Assembly (NCBI GenBank): GCA_030673085.1
Contig: DAOVFE010000040.1
Coordinates: forward strand, 1 to 9,893
Origin: Anaerolineales bacterium
GTDB lineage: Bacteria > Chloroflexota > Anaerolineae > Anaerolineales > E44-bin32
Direction: 5' to 3'
Length of the DNA: 9,893 bases
Shown: one piece after another, positions 1 to 6,649 of the stretch
How the letters are laid out: each line of letters starts with the position of its first letter
Numbering within the stretch: the first letter of the stretch is position 1
Made by a program: the position numbers and the translations under genes
The notes under the pieces: model-generated
The model's input: only the letters and a program-made list of their open reading frames with translations
Told to the model about the DNA's origin: nothing
The model's database searches: none

Positions 1-50
1 GACGATATCTTCAAGTTTTGACCTATGTTCTCAACGGTGGGATTGCATAG
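1..50 (+). CDS. possible 3' end of an upstream plus-strand gene (partial)
   Basis: Frame 3 is open from the left edge and ends at TAG (48-50), giving a 15-residue tail ending in VLTYVLNGGIA. A strong hairpin terminator begins about 30 bases downstream, which fits the end of a plus-strand transcript. The piece is too short to assign a family. The other plus frames stop at 19-21 (TGA) and 77-79 (TAG), so the true reading frame is not certain; I chose frame 3 for its protein-like composition and its distance to the hairpin. Confidence 0.25.
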   Translation, partial: RYLQVLTYVLNGGIA

Positions 51-81
51 TTTGGAAGATGTTGCTCATCATCTTATAGTA

Positions 82-113
82 GAAGAACCCCGCAGCTTGC
101 TGCGGGGTTCTTC
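82..113 (+). terminator. strong intrinsic terminator hairpin, possibly bidirectional
   Basis: GAAGAACCCCGCAG (82-95) and CTGCGGGGTTCTTC (100-113) are perfect reverse complements around a CTTG loop, a 14-bp GC-cored stem. The descending arm ends TTCTTC. No long run of T follows, but both arms have an A-rich outer left side and a T-rich outer right side, so the hairpin could stop transcription from either direction. It separates the unseen upstream gene from the aminopeptidase promoter. Confidence 0.8.
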
Positions 114-117
114 ACTA

Positions 118-145
118 TTAGCTTAGGCTGTGTTTGCAGTATAAT
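118..145 (+). promoter_or_regulatory. predicted sigma-70-type promoter of the M29 aminopeptidase
   Basis: A perfect -10 hexamer TATAAT lies at 140-145. The best -35 at acceptable spacing is TTAGCT (118-123, 16-base spacer), which is poor. Transcription would start near 152, about 30 bases before the ATG at 182, just after the upstream terminator. The -10 is convincing and the -35 is not. Confidence 0.5.
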
Positions 146-181
146 CCGGCATAGCGGCAATATTTCAATTTGGGAGGTATC

Positions 182-1303
182 ATGACTGACATTCGTATTG
201 AACGAATGGCGCGTTTATTAGTTGAATATTCAGCTAATATTCAACCAGGCGATAAGGTTTTAATCGAGTCTCAGCCGGCAGCTGAGCCGTTAATAAGAGA
301 GGTGTTTAAGCGTATTCTGATGGCCGGCGGCAATCCACATATGTTTATTTCATTATCGGGGTTTGTCAGCCTTACCGGGCTAGACGATATCTTCTACGAA
401 TTCGCCAATGACAAGCAGCTCGATTTTGCTCCCACTTTCTACACTTTAGCTTATGATAGCTTTGATTCGCGGATAAGGATTCACGCGATAAGTAATACCA
501 AGGCGTTGACGAATGTCGATATGGAAAAGCAAGCTCGGCGCAATCGAGCTGTCGAGCCGGTCCTCAAAACTCAATTCAATCGGGGAGCGGCCGGCGCTTT
601 TAAATGGGTGACTACCCAATATCCTACACCGGCCTATGCTCAAAGCGCCGACATGAGTCTTACTGAGTATGAAAACTTCCTCTTTAGCGCGTGTCATGTC
701 GATGAAGAGGATCCGATTGCATTCTGGAAATCTGTCCGGGCGGAGCAACAAAGCAAGGTGGACGCTCTCGCTGGTCACGAGAAGATAGAAGTGCATAGTC
801 CGAATTGCGATCTTACCCTATCGATTAAGGGACGCAGCTTTATTAATGCATGCGGAACTAGCAATATGCCAGATGGCGAAATATTTACCGGTCCGGTTGA
901 GGATTCAGTTAACGGTTGGGTGCGCTTTACCTATCCGGCGATATACCAGGGCGTTGAAGTAGATGGCGTCGAATTGAAGTTTGTCAATGGCCGGGTTGCA
1001 GAAGCTAAAGCGACGAAGAATCTTAAATATCTTGAGAGTATTTTGGACACGGATGCCGGCTCTCGCTACCTAGGCGAGTTTGCAATAGGGACCAACTTCG
1101 GGGTTAAAAAATTCACCCGTAATATTCTCTTCGATGAAAAGATTGGCGGCACGATTCATATGGCGGTTGGCCTTGGTTACCCCGATACCGGCAGCAAGAA
1201 TGAGAGCGCCATTCACTGGGATATGATATGCGATATGCGTGCCGGAGCTGAGATTCTAGTCGATGGATCTCTTTTCTATAAGGATGGCGAATTCAAGCTA
1301 TAA
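182..1303 (+). CDS. M29-family metallo-aminopeptidase (AmpS/PepS/aminopeptidase T type)
   Basis: A cytoplasmic aminopeptidase of 373 residues that removes N-terminal residues from peptides with a two-metal centre. The family's metal and catalytic residues are all visible in the C-terminal half: Glu233 (DGEIFTGP), Glu299 (LGEFAIG), His326 (GTIHMAVG), Tyr333 (GLGYP), and His345 with Asp347 (AIHWD). The 66-residue gap between the two glutamates and the HxD pair are typical of M29. There is no signal peptide or membrane segment. I place the start at ATG 182 because GGGAGG at 172-177 lies just upstream; an in-frame TTG at 170 would put the ribosome-binding site inside the gene. Length is close to, slightly shorter than, the roughly 400 residues usual in the family. 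It appears to be a single-gene transcript between the terminator at 82-113 and the cytochrome gene. The paralogous names (ampS, pepS, pepT-like) cannot be told apart here, so no symbol is given. Confidence 0.93.
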   Translation: MTDIRIERMARLLVEYSANIQPGDKVLIESQPAAEPLIREVFKRILMAGGNPHMFISLSGFVSLTGLDDIFYEFANDKQLDFAPTFYTLAYDSFDSRIRIHAISNTKALTNVDMEKQARRNRAVEPVLKTQFNRGAAGAFKWVTTQYPTPAYAQSADMSLTEYENFLFSACHVDEEDPIAFWKSVRAEQQSKVDALAGHEKIEVHSPNCDLTLSIKGRSFINACGTSNMPDGEIFTGPVEDSVNGWVRFTYPAIYQGVEVDGVELKFVNGRVAEAKATKNLKYLESILDTDAGSRYLGEFAIGTNFGVKKFTRNILFDEKIGGTIHMAVGLGYPDTGSKNESAIHWDMICDMRAGAEILVDGSLFYKDGEFKL

Positions 1304-1407
1304 ACAAAAGAAGCTCGCGATATGACACCAGAGATATGAAGTTAAACCGAGGGAACATCGATGCCGGCAAATTTCGGCTTGGGAAGCCTGATTGTTGAGA
1401 AAGAACC

Positions 1408-3138
1408 GTGAAAAGAGAGATTATAGTTGCTGGATTTTTGTTACTGCTGCTGGCCGGTTGTGCTCATCAGGCCGAACCGGCGGTTACTGCGGCTACTAGC
1501 GAGGTTTCCGGTCCAACCCGTACGCCGCCGCCGACAGCAACCAGCGTTGTAACCGCGACCGAAGCCGTTACAACCGGCGAGCCGGTTGCTTTATTGCCGA
1601 TGGAGCAAGGGCGTTTCTTCTCAGCATCGGGAAACTGTGCGATCTGTCATACTGATTTAACCGATGAAAATGGTACCGACATTTCGATTGTTTCCGATTG
1701 GCGTTCAACAATGATGGCAAATGCAGCCCGCGACCCCTATTGGCAAGCTATGGTGGAAAGAGAAACTTTAATCAATCCGGCTATGTCGGCGGTGGTCGAA
1801 GACCAATGCGCAACCTGCCATATGCCGGCGGGACATTTTTCAGCCCAGGCTGAGGGAGATGAGACGCGGATCCTGAGTCGAGGCTTTTTAAACCAGAGCA
1901 ATCGTTTGCATACTCTAGCCCTAGACGGGGTTTCCTGTACCGTCTGTCATCAAATAGCTGAAACCAACTTAGGTTTTTCAAGCAGCTATAGCGGCGGATA
2001 TGTTATAGATAACCAGTCGCCCATGGGTGAGCGCAGCGCTTATGGGCCGCATACTATCGATGATGAATATGCCGGCGTTATGCAAGCGGAATCCGGCTTT
2101 AAACCGACTTGGGGCGCACATGTATTACGATCGGAGTATTGCGCCACCTGTCATACACTCTATTGGCCGACGATCGATTCCAGCGGGCAATTGGCTGGCG
2201 ATTTCCCCGGTCAGATGGTGTATTTCGAGTGGTATTACAGTGATTATCGTCGCAGCCAATCGTGTCAGAGCTGTCACATGCCGGAAGAGAGCGCTGGCGT
2301 GAGGATCTCCAGCGTTGGCAGCCCTCTTCGCAGCCCGTTTTCCAGGCATGAGTTTATCGGTGGCAATAGCTACATGCTTAATGTTCTTAGAACGTTTGGA
2401 GATGAAATAGGTGTAACCGCTAGCCAAGCAGATTTTGATGTCACACTAGGAAGAACAAACGATCAATTAGAGACGCAAAGCGCGTCGATTAATTTTGAAT
2501 CAGTAGAGATAATTGATGCATGGCTAAGGGCGAAAGTACGGGTTGAGAACTTATCGGGGCATAAGTTTCCAACCGGCTACCCCGGCCGGCGAGTCTGGAT
2601 TCATTTAACTATCCGGGACGCGGATGGCCAGATGGTGTGTGAATCAGGCGGTTACAATCAGAATGGGGCAATAATCGGAAATGATAATGATCAAAGCGAA
2701 TCAGGCTTTGAACCGCATTATGAACAGATTGTCAGACCAGATCAGGTCCAGGTCTATGAATCAATTATCGGCGACTCAGAAGGCGAAGTTACCACTGTTT
2801 TACTTCATAGCGCGAGCTATCTTAAAGACAATCGGCTGCTACCGGACGGTTTTGATAAGGAACAAGTTTATTCGGGTATCGCAGTTCGCGGGCAGGCACG
2901 CGAGGATGAGAATTTCATAGGCGGAAGCGATGAAATCCTATATGTTCTTGATGTTGGCCAGGCAAAGGCCCCTTTTACAGTAACGGTGGAATTGCTCTAC
3001 CAATCATTAGGCTATCGTTGGATTAATGATCTGAGGATGGTGGAAGGAACAAGGATCGCTCGCTTCCTCGACTATAGTGACACGATCTCGAATCAACCGA
3101 TCATCGCCTTTCAGGATAGTACGGAAGTCTCACGTTAG
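1408..3138 (+). CDS. pentaheme c-type cytochrome lipoprotein
   Basis: A 576-residue exported electron-transfer protein of no family I can name. It begins with a type II signal peptide ending in the lipobox LAGC (Cys18 as lipid-anchor residue), followed by a Thr/Pro-rich linker to about residue 60. Five CXXCH heme c sites follow: CAICH (77-81), CATCH (134-138), CTVCH (177-181), CATCH (245-249) and CQSCH (286-290). Non-motif histidines such as His168, His215, His238 and His314 could be distal ligands. The part from about 365 onward has no heme sites and looks like a beta-rich domain; it contains NLSGHKFPTGYPGRR (381-395), a motif I associate with uncharacterised bacterial multiheme cytochromes. 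The start is GTG 1408; an in-frame TGA at 1396-1398 excludes any longer start. Ribosome-binding signal is weak (GAGAAAG, 1397-1403). The heme-rich half should sit outside the cytoplasmic membrane. The partner and substrate are unknown; roles in respiratory electron transfer or metal reduction are only guesses. Confidence 0.9.
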   Translation: MKREIIVAGFLLLLLAGCAHQAEPAVTAATSEVSGPTRTPPPTATSVVTATEAVTTGEPVALLPMEQGRFFSASGNCAICHTDLTDENGTDISIVSDWRSTMMANAARDPYWQAMVERETLINPAMSAVVEDQCATCHMPAGHFSAQAEGDETRILSRGFLNQSNRLHTLALDGVSCTVCHQIAETNLGFSSSYSGGYVIDNQSPMGERSAYGPHTIDDEYAGVMQAESGFKPTWGAHVLRSEYCATCHTLYWPTIDSSGQLAGDFPGQMVYFEWYYSDYRRSQSCQSCHMPEESAGVRISSVGSPLRSPFSRHEFIGGNSYMLNVLRTFGDEIGVTASQADFDVTLGRTNDQLETQSASINFESVEIIDAWLRAKVRVENLSGHKFPTGYPGRRVWIHLTIRDADGQMVCESGGYNQNGAIIGNDNDQSESGFEPHYEQIVRPDQVQVYESIIGDSEGEVTTVLLHSASYLKDNRLLPDGFDKEQVYSGIAVRGQAREDENFIGGSDEILYVLDVGQAKAPFTVTVELLYQSLGYRWINDLRMVEGTRIARFLDYSDTISNQPIIAFQDSTEVSR

Positions 3139-3168
3139 ATTTGAGCAAATAAAGCATAGTAATCAGCC

Positions 3169-3201
3169 AGCGGAACACTCTAAAAGAAAGGGTGTTCCGC
3201 T
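3169..3201 (+). terminator. intrinsic terminator of the cytochrome gene
   Basis: Thirty bases after the cytochrome stop codon, AGCGGAACACTC (3169-3180) pairs with GGGTGTTCCGCT (3190-3201), 12 bp including one G-T wobble, around the A-rich loop TAAAAGAAA. A short T run (3201-3203) follows on the plus strand. On the minus strand no T run follows, so it should work only for the plus-strand gene. Confidence 0.8.
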
Positions 3202-3441
3202 TTATGGCAAAAAACTTACCCAAGGCGTTCCCTCCCGCAGGTTGTGAACAGATTATTGTTTATGGTCTTGAATATCAAGCCGAGAGAGATACTTACGGCA
3301 AAGGATGCATGAACATGGGGGGGGGAATGTTGAAACCTACGGGAGAGTGGAACTAATATCGCGCGCGGTAAGGGTCTTCAAGTTTATATTGTATGAAGGG
3401 GCTCCTATTCAAGGGGGAAGGTTGGCGCCTTAGAAAGGTGA
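3202..3441. other. convergent intergenic gap with a nine-G tract and one short open frame
   Basis: This stretch lies between the 3' ends of the plus-strand cytochrome and the minus-strand regulator. A 50-codon plus-strand frame runs from ATG 3204 to TAA 3354-3356, but its start abuts the terminator stem and no ribosome-binding site is properly spaced, so I do not call it a gene. Nine consecutive G (3317-3325) fall inside it. On the minus strand, just after the regulator's stop, I see no convincing intrinsic terminator; CTTCA (from about 3376) and TGAAG could form only a 5-bp stem with a long loop. Nothing here resembles a mobile element. Confidence 0.5.
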
Positions 3442-4116
3442 TCAGGCAAGATCCACAAACACATGACGGGTTACGCGATTGCCAAGCACAATGGGCTGGT
3501 CTTGGCCAATGATCTGCAACCGAAGGTTCTCGTCGAGCGGCGAATAATCTAAGACAGATAGCTGGGTCTGGGGTTTCAAGCCAATATCGCCGAGATAGCG
3601 CAGGAGGGCGCTATCCCTGCCTTGGACTCGCTGGACTGTAGCCTGCTGTCCGGGTCGCAGCTCGCTTAAACGAATTCCGCTTGAAGGGGGAAGCTGCAAA
3701 TCGTTGTTTGGGATGGGATCACCGTGAGGATCGTAGCGCGGGTTTCCTAATACTTGAGCAATACATTGTTCGAATTTATCGGAGATCACGTGCTCCAAGC
3801 GCTCGGCTTCTTCATGCACCTCATCCCAGCTATAACCGAGGATCTGCTGAAGGAACATCTCCAACAAGCGATGACGACGGGTGATTTGCAGGGCTTCCCG
3901 CTCGCCTTCAGTGGTAAGAACAACGCCCCGATGTTTGCGGTAATTTAGGAGCGGGGGATTCTCGCTGGCGAGCTTCTGAATCATATTGGTGACCGAGGCG
4001 GGTTTGATTACAAGTCGCTCAGCGATATGATTGGTAGTTGCGCGACCATAGAGCGCAGTCAATTCATAGATGGTTTTAATATAATCCTCGCGAGTGCCGG
4101 TCGATCTCTCCTTCAT
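3442..4116 (-). CDS. DtxR/MntR-family metal-dependent transcriptional repressor with C-terminal FeoA-like (SH3) domain
   Basis: A 224-residue soluble metalloregulator. Residues about 8-70 form the winged helix, whose recognition helix (KPASVTNMIQKL, 38-49) keeps the Pro-x-Ser-Val pattern of DNA-binding family members. Residues about 71-140 are the dimerisation and metal domain, with His82, Glu86, His101, Glu105, Glu108 and His109 at the DtxR ligand positions 79, 83, 98, 102, 105 and 106. Residues about 147-224 are the SH3-like FeoA-type domain. Position 105 is Glu where DtxR has Cys102, and Asp11 stands where DtxR has Met10; this is the pair seen in manganese-responsive MntR. The ATG start at 4116 has AGGA (4125-4128) eight bases upstream. 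It lies 251 bases downstream of the feoB genes on the same strand, so it may have its own promoter or be the last gene of the operon. It is the best candidate to bind the palindrome in front of the operon, which is inferred. Whether it senses Fe(II) or Mn(II) is not settled by sequence. Confidence 0.92.
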   Translation of the reverse strand: MKERSTGTREDYIKTIYELTALYGRATTNHIAERLVIKPASVTNMIQKLASENPPLLNYRKHRGVVLTTEGEREALQITRRHRLLEMFLQQILGYSWDEVHEEAERLEHVISDKFEQCIAQVLGNPRYDPHGDPIPNNDLQLPPSSGIRLSELRPGQQATVQRVQGRDSALLRYLGDIGLKPQTQLSVLDYSPLDENLRLQIIGQDQPIVLGNRVTRHVFVDLA

Positions 4117-4124
4117 AAGCAGCT

Positions 4125-4128
4125 TCCT
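4125..4128 (-). promoter_or_regulatory. ribosome-binding site of the soluble DtxR/MntR-type regulator
   Basis: AGGA on the minus strand, eight bases from the ATG at 4116, within AGTAGGAAG. It supports this start. Confidence 0.6.
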
Positions 4129-4226
4129 ACTCTTGATTTTGGTCCTACGCCGGCGGATGCGATGCTATATATCCTGGCGTAAATCCTTATTCTCGTAGCT
4201 TTGCTTGGATATCGGTTGGCGTTATG

Positions 4227-4243
4227 TTTGTTTTCCTAACAAA
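4227..4243. promoter_or_regulatory. inverted repeat upstream of the soluble regulator, candidate operator
   Basis: TTTGTT (4227-4232) and AACAAA (4238-4243) are perfect 6-bp arms around five bases. The site lies in the 251-base gap between feoB and the regulator, about 110 bases before the regulator's ATG. Read on the minus strand it contains TTAGG, a half-site like those of the palindrome before the feo operon. It could be an autoregulatory operator. I found no convincing -35/-10 pair next to it, so this is only a candidate. Confidence 0.25.
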
Positions 4244-4367
4244 ATCTAAAAGCAATCCAGCGGAAAATCGTTGCGATGGATCAGCCACAAGCAAAGCGAG
4301 AGCGCATGGGCTGAATAAGTATGGAATTGCGATGCGGGCCACGCGCAAGACGCCTGCGTCTCGCCGT

Positions 4368-5807
4368 TCAAAGGATCGCCTCTACCAACCTCCATACCTG
4401 TGCTACCAGGAATGTTACCGCAATCCCCATTCCAAGCGGCAGCAGGGTCGAGATAATCGTCCATTTCCGGCTTCCGGTCTCCTTATATATAGTATAGATT
4501 GTTGTGCTGCATGGGTTATGAATCAGGCTGAACAACATGGTGTTTATTGCCGTCAGCAATGTCCATCCTCCTACGTTGAGAACGGCCAACGTATCGGCCT
4601 GAGAATCAAGCTCGAATATCACACCGGCGCCCGGGCTAATATTAGTCAGGCCGGCTACCATTACTGTCAACATTAGAATGGAAGGGATGACGATCTCATT
4701 GGCGGGGATGGCTACGACATATGCCAGCAGGATTACGCCGTTCAATCCTAGCAGCAGCCCGAATGGGTTGAGGAAATCAATCATATGGGCGGCGATGCTA
4801 ATCCCGCTAATATTTATGTTAGAGATGAGCCAGATGAATGCGCCGGCCGGCATGGCGAAAATTACTGCTCGCCAAAGGACGATGATGGTGCGATCGATTA
4901 TCGAGGTGTAAATCGTTTGAAGGATGCGCGGCGGGCGGTAGGGAGGCAGTTCCAGGCTGAAGGTGGATGCCTCGCCTTTAAGCCAGGTCCGTGAAAGCGC
5001 CCAGGAAACAGCGAAGGTCAAGAGAACGCCAAAGATAGCCACCCCGACTACAGATAGTGCCGATATTAATCCGGCGACATGGGCTGGGACGAGTGCTCCA
5101 ATGAAGATCGTTGCAATTAGAATCTGCGTCGGCCAACGGCCGTTGCATAAGGAGAAATTATTGGTGATGATGGCAATCAAGCGCTCACGGGGGCTGTCGA
5201 TGATGCGGGTGGCAACTACGCCGGCTGCGTTACATCCAAATCCCATCATCATACTAAGCGACTGTTTTCCATGAGCGCCGCTCTTTTTAAAGAAGTTATC
5301 AAGGTTAAACGCCACCCGCGGCAGATAGCCGAAATCCTCTAATAGAGTGAACAGCGGGAAGAAGATAGCCATTGGAGGGAGCATCACACTAATAACCCAA
5401 GCAGTAGATAGATAGACGCCGTCGATTAAGAATCCACTAAGCCACCAAGGCAACGCAAGGGCTTCTGCGGCATTCTTCAGAGATGGATAAATGACGTCTA
5501 TGAACAGCGAAAACAGCCAGCCGGAGGGAACATTGGCGCCTGAAATTGTGATCCAGAAGACCAATGTAAAGAGCAGCAGCATAATGGGAAATCCCCAGGT
5601 GCGGCTGGTTACAAGGCGGTCGATCGTGCGATCTAGATCAAATCGAGGCTCGTCTCCTGGGCGGTTGACGGCTCGGTCGGCGATTCTTGCCGCGTCGGTA
5701 TAAATTGCTTCCACTAAGGATTCATGCACGTTACATCTGATTTGCAAGCGAGCAGCCTTGGCGCTAGACAGAATATCATTTGCGGTGATTTGGGCTTCTT
5801 TGAACAC
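4368..5807 (-). CDS. feoB: FeoB ferrous-iron transporter, membrane half (Gate domains)
   Basis: The membrane-permease half of the Fe(II) importer FeoB, 479 residues. About 65 N-terminal cytoplasmic residues correspond to the end of the helical domain that follows the GTPase in one-chain FeoB. Hydrophobic segments start near residue 72. The first Gate region has GFGCN (189-193, Cys192) and LCNGRWP (220-226, Cys221), and the second has the PANEIVIP motif (368-375), followed by NPCSTT (431-436, Cys433) in a further membrane segment. CNGR and PANEIVIP resemble the FeoB type common in clostridia rather than the E. coli type. It starts with GTG at 5807, whose first base is the last base of the preceding TAG (TAGTG), with TGGAG about eight bases before it, so translation is coupled to the GTPase gene. 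Together the two halves (280 + 479) match one normal FeoB, so it is a true split and not a decayed gene. Confidence 0.93.
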   Translation of the reverse strand: MFKEAQITANDILSSAKAARLQIRCNVHESLVEAIYTDAARIADRAVNRPGDEPRFDLDRTIDRLVTSRTWGFPIMLLLFTLVFWITISGANVPSGWLFSLFIDVIYPSLKNAAEALALPWWLSGFLIDGVYLSTAWVISVMLPPMAIFFPLFTLLEDFGYLPRVAFNLDNFFKKSGAHGKQSLSMMMGFGCNAAGVVATRIIDSPRERLIAIITNNFSLCNGRWPTQILIATIFIGALVPAHVAGLISALSVVGVAIFGVLLTFAVSWALSRTWLKGEASTFSLELPPYRPPRILQTIYTSIIDRTIIVLWRAVIFAMPAGAFIWLISNINISGISIAAHMIDFLNPFGLLLGLNGVILLAYVVAIPANEIVIPSILMLTVMVAGLTNISPGAGVIFELDSQADTLAVLNVGGWTLLTAINTMLFSLIHNPCSTTIYTIYKETGSRKWTIISTLLPLGMGIAVTFLVAQVWRLVEAIL

Positions 5808-6649
5808 TATACCGTCTCCAGTCTTATAGGATGAATGAGGTTGCTTTGGTCAGGAGGTGCGCCGCTCGTCAGATCTCCGAGTTCCCCTTGCCGGATGGCT
5901 TCGGCAATGCGTTCATCTCCATCAAGCAATCGTAAGGCTACCCAACGAGCATTCGGAAGGTCCGGAAAGACGGCCTTTATCTGAGCGGCAATTTGAGATA
6001 CATTTTGTTTTAGATCCGGCGCAAGGTGCTGGATCCGATGGGGATTGCAGATTGTTCTGTGTGTAGCTACGTCGCAAATTGCTTGCAGCAGCTTGTCCAT
6101 ACCCTTATCGTAGCGGGCAACAGTAGGTACAACCGGCACGCCTAGATCGCGGGCCAGCCGGCGATCGTCGACCTTAAATCCGTGTCGCTGTGCCTCGTCC
6201 ATCAAATTAAGGCAGACAACAGCCCGGTCGGTGATCTCAAGCACTTGCAGGACCAGATTTAAATTGCGCTCGAGACGTGTGGCGTCTACGACCACTACCG
6301 TCACATCCGGCTGACCGAAGAGGATAAAATCACGGGCGATTTCCTCATCTAGAGTTGTTGAAAGAAGTGAGTACGTTCCGGGAAGATCTACCAGCTTATA
6401 GCGCTTTTCGCCATAATCGAAGCCGCCTTCAGCCCGGGTAACCGTCTTCCCGGGCCAGTTGCCGGTATGCTGATGCAACCCGGTCAGCGCATTGAAGACG
6501 GTGCTCTTGCCTGTATTTGGGTTCCCCGCGAGGGCGATGACGTAATCCCAGTCCTCCATGTCCACGCCAAGCTTCATTAGGTTGGCGGTATGGTGGAAGG
6601 GGCATGTATCGCAAGCCGGCGCAGCGGCCTTTATTTCATTGGTTGTCAT
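5807..6649 (-). CDS. feoB: FeoB GTPase half (small G domain plus start of helical domain)
   Basis: The cytoplasmic G-protein half of FeoB, 280 residues, with no membrane segment. G motifs in order: G1 GNPNTGKST (42-50), G2 around Thr69 in NWPGKTV, G3 DLPGT (88-92), G4 NLMD (148-151), and G5 near PTVAR (175-179), where the usual Ser/Thr-Ala-Arg is Val-Ala-Arg. A helical part from about 195 ends in ALRLLDGDE (238-246), the usual FeoB helical-domain signature. The N-terminus adds about 35 residues before the G domain with CDTCPFHH (13-20), a possible metal- or Fe-S-binding or redox site. The ATG at 6649 overlaps the upstream stop as ATGA, and AGGAG (6655-6659) precedes it by about five bases. 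It is expected to bind GTP and control the membrane half encoded next. Confidence 0.94.
   Translation of the reverse strand: MTTNEIKAAAPACDTCPFHHTANLMKLGVDMEDWDYVIALAGNPNTGKSTVFNALTGLHQHTGNWPGKTVTRAEGGFDYGEKRYKLVDLPGTYSLLSTTLDEEIARDFILFGQPDVTVVVVDATRLERNLNLVLQVLEITDRAVVCLNLMDEAQRHGFKVDDRRLARDLGVPVVPTVARYDKGMDKLLQAICDVATHRTICNPHRIQHLAPDLKQNVSQIAAQIKAVFPDLPNARWVALRLLDGDERIAEAIRQGELGDLTSGAPPDQSNLIHPIRLETV

Noticed and set aside
446..796. 116-codon minus-strand open frame inside the aminopeptidase
   Set aside because: It is wholly opposite a conserved enzyme, with no start signal or recognisable domain.
1376..1388. GGCTT-GGG-AAGCC hairpin between the aminopeptidase and the cytochrome as a terminator
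   Set aside because: Five base pairs, a 3-base loop and only a scattered T-rich tail make it too weak; it also sits about 20 bases before the GTG start.
1336..1398. 20-codon frame upstream of the cytochrome as a leader peptide
   Set aside because: It is very short, lacks a ribosome-binding site and has no regulatory codon run. Its TGA is useful only to exclude a longer cytochrome start.
4348..4361. AGACGC-CT-GCGTCT hairpin just after the feoB membrane gene as a terminator
   Set aside because: The stem is only 5-6 bp with a loop of two to four bases and no T run follows on the minus strand.
4224..4676. 150-codon plus-strand open frame antisense to feoB
   Set aside because: Most of it lies opposite the well-supported FeoB membrane gene, its composition is unlike a folded protein, and there is no ribosome-binding site.
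5805..5809. FeoB break as a frameshifted pseudogene
   Set aside because: Both halves have complete motifs, the second has its own GTG and ribosome-binding site, and the overlap TAGTG is typical of coupled genes. The residue total matches an intact FeoB.
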